From: Azolla pinnata
Taxonomy: Eukaryota; Streptophyta; Polypodiopsida; Salviniales; Salviniaceae
DNA length: 64,000 nucleotides
Direction of reading: 5' to 3'
NCBI GenBank assembly: GCA_037176905.1
Contig: JBBBWG010017001.1
Coordinates: 16,920-80,919, forward strand
Below are positions 23,001 to 34,000 of the stretch, piece by piece. The notes below the pieces were generated by a model, which had not been told where the DNA came from, ran no database searches, and saw only the letters and a list, made by a program, of their open reading frames with translations. Every line of letters starts with the position of its first letter. The stretch's first letter is position 1. The position numbers and the translations under genes were made by a program.

Positions 23001-25816
23001 CACTCATTCCTCAGGAGGAGTTTTTTAGCACTAAGCTGATTCCAAAAATGACTCGTCAACTCCAGGACGCAATGGCTCTATGCAGCGATAAAATCCCTTC
23101 TTGGTGCCATCACATAATGAAAGCTTGTCCATTCCTGCTCCCCTTTGAGACCAAAAGACAATACTTCTACTTGATGGCTTTAGGCTTGCCACGAGCAGTT
23201 CATCATCTACAACAGCAACAACTCCTTGACAGTCTCACGCTTTCAAATGAAAGAATGCCGCGGATTGGTAGATTACAACGGAGAAAAGTAAGAATTCACA
23301 GAGATCATATTTTTGAATCAGCCATTAGAGTTATGGAAGAGTTTGCTGCTGATAAAGGAGTCCTTGAGGTGGAATATTTTGGAGAGGTTGGAATCGGACT
23401 AGGACCAACCCTTGAGTTCTATACTTTGCTAAGCCATGAACTGCAGAAGGATTCCTTGGGTATGTGGCGAACTTCTCTGCACACAGAAACGGATGTGTTG
23501 AGTGATGGGAGTTTACGTCATGGCATTGAAAATGCATTGCACGGGTTGTTTCCACGCCCATTGCAACCTCAATCAGAAAATGCTGATAAAATAATCAGCT
23601 CCTTCCGTCTCCTAGGTCAAGTAATTGGCAAGGCTCTCCAAGATGGGCGCCTCTTGGATTTGCCACTGGCAACACCCTTTTACAAGCTTATGCTGGATGA
23701 GGTATGTAAAAGCACCATGTGTAGATACACTAGTTTGTATGTGTACTATAGTATATGTACACCTATATTCATTTACGTACACATGTAAGCACAACGTGCA
23801 GGTATATATTATGCACATGTATTGGAAAAAAGCTCTCAAGTTCTATTGCAATTTTGCAGGAGCTTGGTCTCTATGATATCAAGTCCTTTGATTTGGAGCT
23901 TGGAAAAACTTTGGAGGAAATGCAGATTCTTGTTGAGAAGCATCGACAATTAAAGGCAATAACAAGGAAAAGCAAACAGACGTTAACTTTCCATGGTCAA
24001 AATATTGAAGATCTTTGTCTGGATTTTACTCTTCCAGGATACCCAGGATATGTGTTAAAGCCAGGGGGGGAGGACATCATGGTAAATGTATACATACACC
24101 GGCTTTGTGTCATTTGGAAGTATCTTCCTTTTCCTTGATCAAAAGTGACTGTGTAAATAATGCAGGTCACTATGGAGAACCTTGAAGAATACATCTCACT
24201 TGTTGTAGATAACTCGGTGAAGGCAGGGATCGCTCGTCAAATGAGAGCTTTTCGGGAAGGATTTCAGCATGTAGGAAACCCAGTTCTATTTTATTTCTTC
24301 TCATCACCTGTGAAATGTAATATTCTGAAACAAATGTTTTGGTTGTTCATGTTACAGGTCTTCCAGATGTCATCTTTACAAATTTTCAATGAGGAACAGC
24401 TTTCGTATATGCTTTGTGGTTGTCGTGAGATGTGGCAGGTTAGTTTTCTTTTGAGAATTGTTTTTCTATTTATTGGTGTATGATGATAATGATCTTCTAT
24501 TTTTTCATCTGCATTGCAGGCTGACTCACTCATGGAACATGTAAGGTTCGATCATGGCTACAATGCATCCAGTCTACCTGTACGCTATGTATGTTTCCAA
24601 CCTCTTTGTTGTTTGCTTTTGCTTGACTGATATTTTCTACTCAACAAATTGTTTCTTCATGATCCTTCTCTTCCCTTTGTTTAAGTTGATACACATCAAA
24701 GAACACTGTTTGTAGGTTATTTCTCGATGACCCCACCCTTAACCCAACCCCTCCCCCCTTCCCCCTCCAACAAAAAAAGAAAAAAACTTTCAAAAGTGAT
24801 CGATGTTTGTCTGTGATTGCTTCTTCCTCATCTCATAAAATGCTGTTTCTTTTTTCGTATAAATAGCTGCTCGAGATAATGGGAGAGTTCACCACAATGC
24901 AACAAAGAACATTCCTGCGGTTTGTAACTGGTGCACCACAGCTTCCATGTGGAGGGCTTTCAGCATTACATCCAAAACTAACTATAGTCTGCAAGGTAAA
25001 GTTTTTTCATGTGAGTTGAGTTACTTGGGGCTAAGGTTTACTATCTTGATTCTTATCAATGCCTTGGTTATTTTCATGTTTATTGGTTATGCCATTAGCA
25101 TCCAGTCGGAGCATCAGCAGGAACATCACCCGGAAGATATGCTGACCTGGCAGACCATGACCTTCCTAGTGTCATGACTTGTGCTAATTACTTGAAGCTT
25201 CCTCCTTATTCATCGAAGGTGAAATCAAGTCTACACATCTCCTTTCTCTCTCTCTCTCTCTCTATCAGGCTTATGATTTGGCATTGGGACTTGTTGAGTT
25301 TAGCCCAAACCAGTTAAGAAAACCTGAGCCAAACTGGTGAAGTCAGAACTGTTTGCACCTTAACTGTTTTCAAATTGGTTTGGGCTTGATTGAATTAGCT
25401 CAAACTGGTTAAATATATAAGTAAACATATATTGTCGAACCACGTATAAACATAAACATATTGTCAATCCGATCGAAAAAGAAGAAAGCTCAACTGGTTT
25501 GGAGGCAGTTGATAAAGCCAAGCCAATATAGGCTCATGCCAAACTAAACCAATCCCAAACTGGTTAAGAAGTCTAACTGAACTGATTCGAACTGCTAAGC
25601 TTCTTAAACCCAGTTTAATAGCTCTTAATTCTCTCTTTAACTTTTTTGTTTGCTCTGTTGCTTAGGGCCTGAATTCCGTAACTGTGTGAGGTTGTGCTGT
25701 TTGCTTCATTTATGCTATTCGGTAATAACGTTTTATGTTTCATATGACAGGAGATTATGCAAGAGCGCTTGCTTTACGCAATCGAGGAAGGACAGGGCTC
25801 GTTTGATTTGTCCTAA
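15566..25816 (+). CDS. UPL3/UPL4: HECT E3 ubiquitin ligase, UPL3/UPL4 clade
   Basis: Coding exons: 15566-16687, 18019-18129, 18214-18330, 18431-18601, 18681-18842, 20444-20617, 20702-20823, 20914-22168, 22273-22380, 22472-23701, 23860-24081, 24166-24270, 24358-24438, 24520-24588, 24867-24995, 25099-25218, 25751-25816. They total 1787 codons plus stop with consistent phases. The start METRSRKRA is the clade's conserved N-terminus; an upstream in-frame ATG at 15464 is less likely. Order: poly-Ser (about 33-50), a Lys/Glu-rich KGKEKE region (about 65-220), armadillo repeats (about 285-690; SLMPVRAFVTELVRFL, AARALTHLCDALP), an acidic segment (about 1079-1114), and a HECT domain (about 1370-1787). 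The catalytic Cys is 1754 in VMTCANYLKLPPY, and the C-terminus has the conserved Phe at -4 (GSFDLS). It transfers ubiquitin to substrates; UPL3/4 members act in trichome, hormone and proteasome-linked control. UPL3 versus UPL4 is unresolved. Intron 16 holds repeated AAACTGGTT words. Confidence 0.94.
17038..17067. repeat. (CT)n microsatellite in UPL intron 1
   Basis: Perfect CTCTCT run of about 30 bp. Confidence 0.85.
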
Positions 25817-26170
25817 ACATACAATTGATCAGATCAAGCATGAGAAAAAGATTCTTATAGTTTTGTGTGACATGAATGTGTGCATAGCTCTATCCCTCAT
25901 CCCTGTATATATCTACACATATAGATATATTATTGCATAGATACAGAGAGTTAAGTATATATAGATCAATAAGATAGATTTTGTGGGAAGCACAACTCTC
26001 TTTGTAGAAATAAAATAGATCTAACCAGCCCCCACCCAGAAAAGGTGTAAATATTTGATCCTAAATACTAGTCTTTTATGTCTTTTGTGATGGTAGATAT
26101 GGAAGGGCTAGAGCTCTTTCTACATTCCCCTCACCTACAGATGATGGTGTCCTTTGTTGTTTTGCTCAGA
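25817..26170. other. 3' flank of the UPL gene
   Basis: AT-rich DNA directly after the stop. Contains AATAAA-like words (AGAAATAAAATAG at about 26005) compatible with a polyadenylation region; nothing else is seen. Confidence 0.4.
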
Positions 26171-26385
26171 AAATATACACATTTCAAATGTATATGTTTT
26201 GATGAAATAATTCTATACAACCTCATTTGTGCAGAATCGTGCCGATCAATTTCTGCCGTCTTTGCTCAGAAGATTTCACATTTCAAATGTATATGTTTTG
26301 ATGAAATGCAAATATACCACCTCATTTGTACAAAATCTTGTCGATTAATTTCCGCTGTCTTCGGAGGCTGCCGAAGGAAATTATA
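26170..26385. repeat. ~104-bp tandem duplication
   Basis: CACATTTCAAATGTATATGT and the following 80 bp occur twice (about 26177 and 26278), diverged by several substitutions and small indels. Confidence 0.8.
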
Positions 26386-26639
26386 ATTTGCATTTTAATG
26401 CTTGCCAACATTAGAGATTACAAATATAACGCCTAGATTTAAGAAATAACGCTCGATTAATTTATTGACACCGACTCGATTATATTCTGAAGTTATAGTC
26501 AAATACGGTAAGGGAATCAATTAATAAAGAGCAATAAGAAGTAGGAAGTATTTAGTAAATCGTAGTAGGAAGACTAAGGATCAAAGAACATGAGAAGAGA
26601 TAGATTGGATATAATTAGTAAGAGAGAGATTGGATAGAA

Positions 26640-26900
26640 TCGATTAGCGAGAAGCAATCAGGTGATAACAATAGTAAAGGTGGGAATAAATCAACTTGTG
26701 GGAAGCGATTAAGATTTCAATTAGCATCATGCTAACCGAATTAATTGGATGTTAATTTTTTAGTGGAAGATAAGACTAATGCCTACTCTTATCTTCCACT
26801 AAAAATTAACACCAAATTAATTCTATTAGTATAACGTTGAATCGCTTCCCCACTAATTGGCCCTGATCGATTCCCTTCCTACATTCGATTAACAAAAGTT
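26640..26900. repeat. Fold-back (MITE-like) element
   Basis: Long imperfect inverted repeat. The core arms are 26751-26775 and 26787-26810 (TTAGTGGAAGATAAGA against its complement), with an 11-base loop and one bulge. The symmetry extends outward through AATTAATTGG to GGGAAGCGATT (about 26700) and AATCGCTTCCC (about 26840). No transposase is present. Related but less symmetric sequence occurs at 12.3-12.6 and 27.0-27.7 kb, so it is a dispersed family. Confidence 0.6.
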
Positions 26901-27039
26901 AGTAATTTTCGAATCCAACCAATTGATTAACGCCTTCATTTTATGTTAATCAAGCGTATTAATCAATGAGTTATTTTGGTGTTTAATCGAGCTCACAGAT
27001 AATGATTTGCTGCTAATCAATCGATTAATATGTCTAACA

Positions 27040-27660
27040 AAATTACCAAATCACATTTTATCGCCAACAAAAACTCGAAATTATAGATTAACGCCTAGTT
27101 GTAAAACATTCAGCGCGCAGTCGATCGATTAGCATCAAATCAATCGATTACGAGCTCGACTAACGTGAAACGAACGNNNNNNNNNNNNNNNNNNNNNNNN
27201 NNNNNNNNNNNNNNNNNNNNNNNNNNNNNNNNNNNNNNNNNNNNNNNNNNNNNNNNNNNNNNNNNNNNNNNNNNNNTTAATCGAGCACAGCCATAAGGGG
27301 AAACCGATCGGGATCGATTAGCGAGAAACGATCAGGGATTAAGATCGATACCAAATTACATTTTATCGCCAACAAAAACTCGAAATTACAGATTAACGCC
27401 TAGCTGTAAAACATTCAGCGCGCAGTCGATCGATTAGCATCAAATCAATCGATTACGAGCTCGACTAACGTGAAACGAACGAATCGATTCGCGCTCGATG
27501 ACTCGATTAACACCAAATTAACACCAAACGAGCGCGTCAATCAATCGATCAGATTCTCTCCGACTCCTCCATTAATCGAGCACAGCCATAAGGGGAAACC
27601 GATCGGGATCGATTAGCGAGAAACGATCAGGGATTAAGATCGATACCAGCGGAATTAATC
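27040..27660. repeat. ~295-bp tandem repeat interrupted by a gap
   Basis: The block around ATTTTATCGCCAACAAAAAC is present at about 27055 and 27360, and the block TTAATCGAGCACAGCCATAA at 27277 and 27572. The order shows two partial copies of one ~295-bp unit with the N gap between them. Words ATTAACGCC and GATTAGC relate it to the fold-back family. Confidence 0.8.
27177..27276. other. Assembly gap (100 N)
   Basis: Fixed-size gap inside the 295-bp tandem repeat. Confidence 0.95.
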
Positions 27661-27837
27661 GGTCGTTAAAAAAAAAAATTAGCGGAAGATTAAAGATTAG
27701 CAAAGATTAGCAGGCGTTTAATCTGTGGTTAAAAATGTAAGTTTAGAATTTGCAAATTCTTAAACTTGCAATTTTTAGCGACGAAGAGAGAAAGAAGGAA
27801 TTCTGTGTATGCGCGAAGGTCCGCCATTAAACCTGCA

Positions 27838-28247
27838 ACTTCTTCTTCTTCTTCTTCTTCTTCTTCCTCCTTCGTCTTCCTTCGTCTTCGTCTTCGTCTT
27901 CCTTCGTCTTCTTCTTCGTCTTCCTTCGTCTTCTTCTTCGTCTTCTTCTTCTGTCTCTTTCTGTGTGCGGATCGAGGCTGGAAGGAACGGAAGGAGGTTG
28001 CTGAGGCTCGAAAACGCGGAACCGGGGAAGAAAGAAAACACCGGAGGAAGCAAACACCGACGGTCCCCTCCACGCAAATGCAGATCGCTTCGCAATCCTG
28101 TCCTCCTCCGATCTCCCGATCCCGATCATCATACTCACCCTAACCCTAACCGTGCATCATTCATCGTCATCGCCATCGCCATCGTCATCGTCCTCATCCC
28201 CAATCTTTTTCTTCATCTCAACTGTGAAGAATTTGTTATATTGTGAA
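27838..28247 (+). other. Probable 5'UTR exon of the EDR2-C gene
   Basis: CTT-rich leader (about 27840-27960), GC-richer DNA with a CCCTAACCCTAACC telo-box-like motif (28138-28151), ending at GTGAAG|GTAATG (donor 28248). The next good acceptor, GATGCAG|GAAATC at 31041-31043, leads directly into the MGGC start codon at 31092. Joining these gives a 2.8-kb 5'UTR intron, as is common for plant genes. Assignment is inference; the transcription start is unknown. Confidence 0.45.
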
Positions 28248-28259
28248 GGTAATGCTTCT

Positions 28260-31040
28260 TCTTCTTCTTCTTCTTCCAAGACTCGCTGTTTGATCCCTCG
28301 ACTCCATCCCCCGCTCTCATCTCCGACTTGTACTGTACATGTGGATATGTGCGCCTTCCTTTTCTCCAAATCGGAGGCTTTGGTGAATCGATCCGTTCCA
28401 GTTTTGCCTCTCCTCCTCCTCCTCCTCCTCCTTTCTTTATTTTTTTTGGAGCTAGGATTTAGGCATCTATACGCATTGGCGCTATTCCATGGATGCCTTG
28501 CTGAATTGCGCTGCTTAATCCTTGCGAATGTATAACCGAAATGGGATCAAACGTTGAAGAGAGTATTTGAAGGCAGTTGCTCTGATGATGTTTCCATTTG
28601 CTTCATCTCTGAAGGAGAAACGTTTTGTGAGAGAACAATCTTTCCTTTCGTGTATGTGTGGATATTTCAAGCAAAGAAGCTTTCAACTTCAGAACAGAAG
28701 AAAGCTCCAAAGCACAGTTTCTTTCTCTCTCAATCGCCTCTAGACGTTTCTGAGATAAATGCGATCTTCAGAGTACCATTTCTGTCTGCTTCGTCTCAGA
28801 ACAGAAGGAAGTTCAAAGGGCCGATTAGAGTGCCATTTCTATCTGCGTCAATCTCCTGAACGAGAAGTCGTTTCTGAGGGAAAGGCGATCTCTCAGAAAA
28901 TTTTCCTCTTCAAGCAATTGAAACAGAAAGAAACAGGGAACGGCGGTCCTTTGAAGACCGATAGTTCCTTTCCTTCATTTATGCATAGTACATTTGTCAG
29001 TGTGTGCAGACGTCAGAAGAAATAAGGTTTTACAGATGAAGGCCGGTCCTCAGAGTGGGAGAGATAGAGAGAAGAGACGCTTCGTATCCTTCTCTCCTGC
29101 GTATGAATTTCCATGGTAGTGGAAAAATCGAATGGCAATCTTGGCGTGAGAGGGGAAACGGCCCCGTTTCTGGAAGCCCGAAGGACAGGGACAGTTTTTC
29201 CCGTTTCCCATGCCAACTTCTCCTCGGGAAATGCGAGTGGAGAAAGAAGCGATTATGGCGTGTGAAGCAGCCGCTAATCCTGTAATCTTTGTCCATGGCA
29301 AGCACAGCGCAACATGATGGGATTAGAGAAGCTTTCGCTTTGATCTATGACTTTTCATTTTGTTTTTCTCCCCCCCATCCATCATTCACAGCCTAGTATC
29401 CAGAAAAAGGAAGGTGAACCATTAAATCATTGACAGAAAATTCGGTAGAAAGGCTTGGATTATTAATAAAAAAGCAAGAAGTAGAAAAGGCGACAGGTCC
29501 GGACCTTGCTTTTCCCGTGCGCCTTGCTTCCCAGCCTTGCTTTTCTTTTCTCTCGTCTGTGTGCTCCTAAGGAATTAGGGTTACGATGTTACACAGGCCA
29601 ACAAGTTAGAATTGAAACCTATGTAACAAACTGTAGCCACAGATGTACTCTTCTGAGATCTATGGTCGTAGAGAGAGCCTGTAAGGAATCCCGAGAACTT
29701 GAGGCCGGGAAGTTAGGATTTGGGGTTTGAGTCTCTTCAGCAGATTCTTAACTTCATGTGTATGCTCGTGAGAACCGTCTTTTGAGGATCCATCTTTGAG
29801 AAGAGAAGGAAAACCAGAGGTATAGACTTTGTTATCTTCTTCTCTTGAACATTTGAAGAATCCATAAAGAGTACATTGTTCGATTTGACAAGGCTTCCTC
29901 TGGGAGGCCGTGAAGGGTTTTCGTTCCCTGGTCTGTGCTAGTGATTTAGAAATCAGCTCAGATTTCAGAGGTCTGTGTTTTCTTTTCATCTCAGGTGGTT
30001 TTTTTCCCCTCGTCTGTTCTGTGGCCGTAGACAATTGATCTGAGTTATTTTCTGACATAATGAAGGGATTCCTCTGATCTGTACTGTTGCATTACCACTA
30101 CATCAAGAGATCTGCCCTAATCTCGAAGAACATGGTTTTTTTTCCTGACACCACAAGTGAACAATTTCTCCACGATGTCTGTTCTAGTAGTTAAGAAATA
30201 ATTCTTTCCGTGATCTGTCCTACGTAATTAGCTTTTCTGAGACCATATAGCATTTCCTTTCTCTGTGCTCTTGTTTCTCATGAAACTTTGTGGAGGATTA
30301 CCTGAGCTCGCTTGAAGCCATTCCTTCTCAGTAAAACAACAAAGTGAAGAGGACTCTTCGAGATCAGGTTGTTTCTGGTATTAGAAACGTTTGCTTGGCT
30401 TCCTGGCTTCCATAGTTTTTCACTTCCATGTTTGTTCTCGAGCTCCTAATTACAATTTCCTTTGATTGCGTTGTGTATTATCTGATGCTTTTTATCCCTC
30501 AATTTTGTTTTGATTAACTTAATAGTTCTTGCTTGTTTTGCTTACATTTCTTAGTGGCATATTCTCTTCTTCTTCCATTTGCTCTTTCTTCAAATTGCAT
30601 TCTTCAAATTAACATAGACTTTCTGCTTTTGGGATGGAATGCGCCTCCCTATTATGTTCCCCACCTTCCAATAGCTACTTCTTTCATCACACTGTGTATT
30701 CACTCCTACTTCAAACCTTCTAGTTGTTGATGGGATCCTCATCAGGTCCAAGTCTCTACATGTGTGCTTTGTATTTTTTTGTTCATTACATGAAGTAGTC
30801 TTAATATAATAGCAAGCACGCTGCTTTACTATGGACAATCTATGGCCAGAGATGCCTTCAAATTTCGAGTCTCATCAATACAGTAAGATATGGTCATCGT
30901 ATGCAATTAATTGTTCCTCAAAATTTGCCGGCCATCTTCTTTACCAAAAGTTTCTGAATTGCAGGATATAAAATCTTATTGTGTCAATATTTTGCTCATT
31001 TCTTGCAAATAATAAGGTTCACTGTTTCAATCTGTGATGC
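28260..31040. other. Probable 5'UTR intron
   Basis: No conserved coding sequence seen on the plus strand. A fragment (GAACAGAAG-AAG with ATTTCTGTCTGC) is repeated around 28700-28850. A minus-strand frame at 30058-29660 is listed separately. Confidence 0.35.
29660..30058 (-). CDS. Antisense open frame, 132 codons, uncertain
   Basis: ATG-to-stop frame inside the presumed 5'UTR intron of the EDR2-C gene, on the opposite strand. Product is basic and hydrophilic (start MSENNSDQLSTATEQTRGKK), without membrane segments and without low-complexity bias. No family is recognised and no splice structure is evident. It may be chance. Confidence 0.15.
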   Translation of the reverse strand: MSENNSDQLSTATEQTRGKKPPEMKRKHRPLKSELISKSLAQTRERKPFTASQRKPCQIEQCTLYGFFKCSREEDNKVYTSGFPSLLKDGSSKDGSHEHTHEVKNLLKRLKPQILTSRPQVLGIPYRLSLRP

Positions 31041-31091
31041 AGGAAATCAAACTAGGATTCTACCTTATGTATGCTAACTGATATTAAGAAA

Positions 31092-34000
31092 ATGGGCGGG
31101 TGCTTGAAAGTTACTGGATGTTTAGCACCGAGGAAAAAGAAGAGAACACAGGTTGCTTCTTCACATCATCTTAATGTAGTAAAAGGTACGAAGAACAAAG
31201 AACAAACACATGATGCTTCTCGGGTTCCGAGGAAAGGTATTGGTAGGTTCACACAAACAGAAGAAGGTTCAGTTTTACAAAGTGGTGAATTGACTGTTCA
31301 AGGACAAGAACGCTATCAAATCGGTATTTTTTATGACAACGATGATCCACGAGGTATATCTTATGGTATCTATGCCTGCAATTTTTGTTTTTTAATTTTG
31401 CTTTCTTGATAATCGTCTATAGAAATTCAGACTGATTTCTCATGTCAAATATGTGTTGTATCTTAATCTTTTCATATGCATATTTAGCTACGCAGTAGCC
31501 TTTATCATGATGGATATTAGCTTTGATTGAGCATCTTTCTTTGTGATGAACAATTTTCTTGCTTATTGTATAAAATTTTGATGTGCTTCTACGCTCATAT
31601 TGTTGTTATTCCTTAGCCTTTTCCTTGGCATATTTGGCATGCATTAGACTTTGCGAGACTATAGTTATATATCTTGTCATATGACAATCAAGTTTTTTTA
31701 AGAATATATCTTGATGCTTTTATCATGCCATGGTGTTGACGCACTTTTCGGCAACTTCTTGGTCTTATCTATATATGTGTGGTCAAGATATGATTGATCT
31801 AACTCTTTGCAATGCTGTGGAGTCTCGAATTTAAATACCATGTATGATAGTAACTGGAGGTGGAACTAAATATCATATTGTTCAATGTAATGCATTATTT
31901 CTTTTCCCATTAACTTGTTTTTATCAACTTCAACATTCTCTGAAAGGCTGCCATTTGCCACAGCAAGCAGTGGGGAAACTTGGTATGAATCACAACTGTG
32001 GTTGGAATCCGATTCTGATGAAGATTTTAGGAGTGTAAATGGTGGTGAGCATAATTTTCTTGTTATCTACCACTGAGTGGATATCTCCTAAATCAAACGG
32101 GTATAACCTATATTTACTGAATGGAAATTTGTAACATTCAGATTCCCTGCCTATTGTAAGCAATCATCTTCACAGTTGTCAAGGGCAAGAAAGGCCAAAT
32201 TTCAACTCTTTGAGGGAGACAATGCAGACTATTGTGACAGACATTGATACTTCTGGAGAACACAGTGGCAGGTCTAGTCCTACAGAGAAAAAAAAGCTAG
32301 GAGATTATTTTCTTCAGATATCATCAATAGATGAAGTCCTAGAGACAAATCAAGGGGAAACACAACATGCGGACTTATATAAAGGTGATAGTTGTGTTTC
32401 ATACAATGCAGGATTGCTTATGACTATACAATCTAAGAAAAGTGTAAAGAATTATGGCAGGTGATGAGCATGGAAACTCATTTCAAAGATCCTGCTTACC
32501 TCGATTGATTCCGTCAGTTAGCTTTAATGATAAGAAAGCACCTGTTAGTCCAGGGATACTCAAGGGAAAAAACGCCCTTATGCGATTACAATTGAGACGG
32601 CATTCAAATGACAATCTTGAACCGGATCCATGTATGCTGTGTATCAATTTGTCTGTTTCTTGTATCATCCTTTGCATTCAAAAGGGGCATTTGGTAAAAA
32701 GGTTTTAGGGTTTTGAGGGCATTCACAAACATTTGGTTAATTAAAAAAAACATGTATTTAAAAGTTTTTAACTGTTTATTCATTGTGTGCGTGATAATAA
32801 TGCATCTATTTCATCTATGTGGTTATATTTTTATTTCTGATTATTTTTTAATGCTTCTGTTCTGTGAATTCCTGCAGTTCTGTCAAATGTTGCTCTAGAC
32901 AGACCTGTTGCAGGATTACAAATTCCATATTGTGGCAAAGATAAAGCCACTGAAGGATCCTGGTCTACTGTGGATCCTTCAACATTCAGGCTTCGAAGTG
33001 AGAATTACATGAGGTATTTTACATGAAACTATCTCCATGAAAATTGATTCATGTGTACTAAGCTAGCCCTACGAATGAATTCTGGCAGTTGTTAAGGTTC
33101 TATGTCTGCATATCTTGAATTAGAAATAGACTGTAGGTCTGGATAATAAAACAGAGACGGATCTTGAACTAAATCTGATGCTTAGTTGTGAAGTGGGAAA
33201 CCTGGGATCTAGAGTACAAGTACGACTTCTAAAATTTGGCGTCTCTTTATGAAAGTTCTTTTTCATCAAGTAAATATGAATAACTGCATATAGGATTTGG
33301 GAGTAAATCTGCTAGAAATCATGGACTGTCTGTAGCTTTTGAATTTTTGTAAAATTTTGTAGGCCTACCCTGAGAGAATTTTAGAAATTTAATGTTGCAG
33401 AGGCTAAGTGATAAGTCTATTTTAAGTTACAGGAATGTTTGGATCTAGATAAATTTATGTGCAAGCAGGATAAGCAGAAGATACAACAGCAACGAAAACC
33501 CTTGCAACTTATCTTTGATCAATTTTTATTTTACGCGGTTTCTTAATTGGCATCCTCAGTGGAAATCTCCGTTTTTTATAGAAATCAATTTTGTTGCTTT
33601 CATTTTTATAGAAAATAATTCTACTCAAATCTTTTGATGTTGCTATGTATTGATGTCTGCACTCTTGCAAGACTTTACTAGGAAGTCGCAACACATGTAT
33701 ATCTGGATCAATTATGTATCTGTTTTATGGCTAATTCTCTTACTGTGAATTCTAGTAATAATATTGTACTGGACATTTCAATTGTACGAGATGAATCATT
33801 GACGCTAACTGTCTTTGAGCTTAGCCTAAATGTCTGAAGACAGTGTTAAAATCCATGAAAAAAATAGAGGCTTCTATTCTCCTAATTTATTCTATTTGTC
33901 TTTATGTAGGGATAAAATCAAAATTCTGGCTTCTGAATATGCAATGTACGAACCATTTGGTGTGGATGTTTTCTTGTCATCTAAGAAAATCAGTCATATA

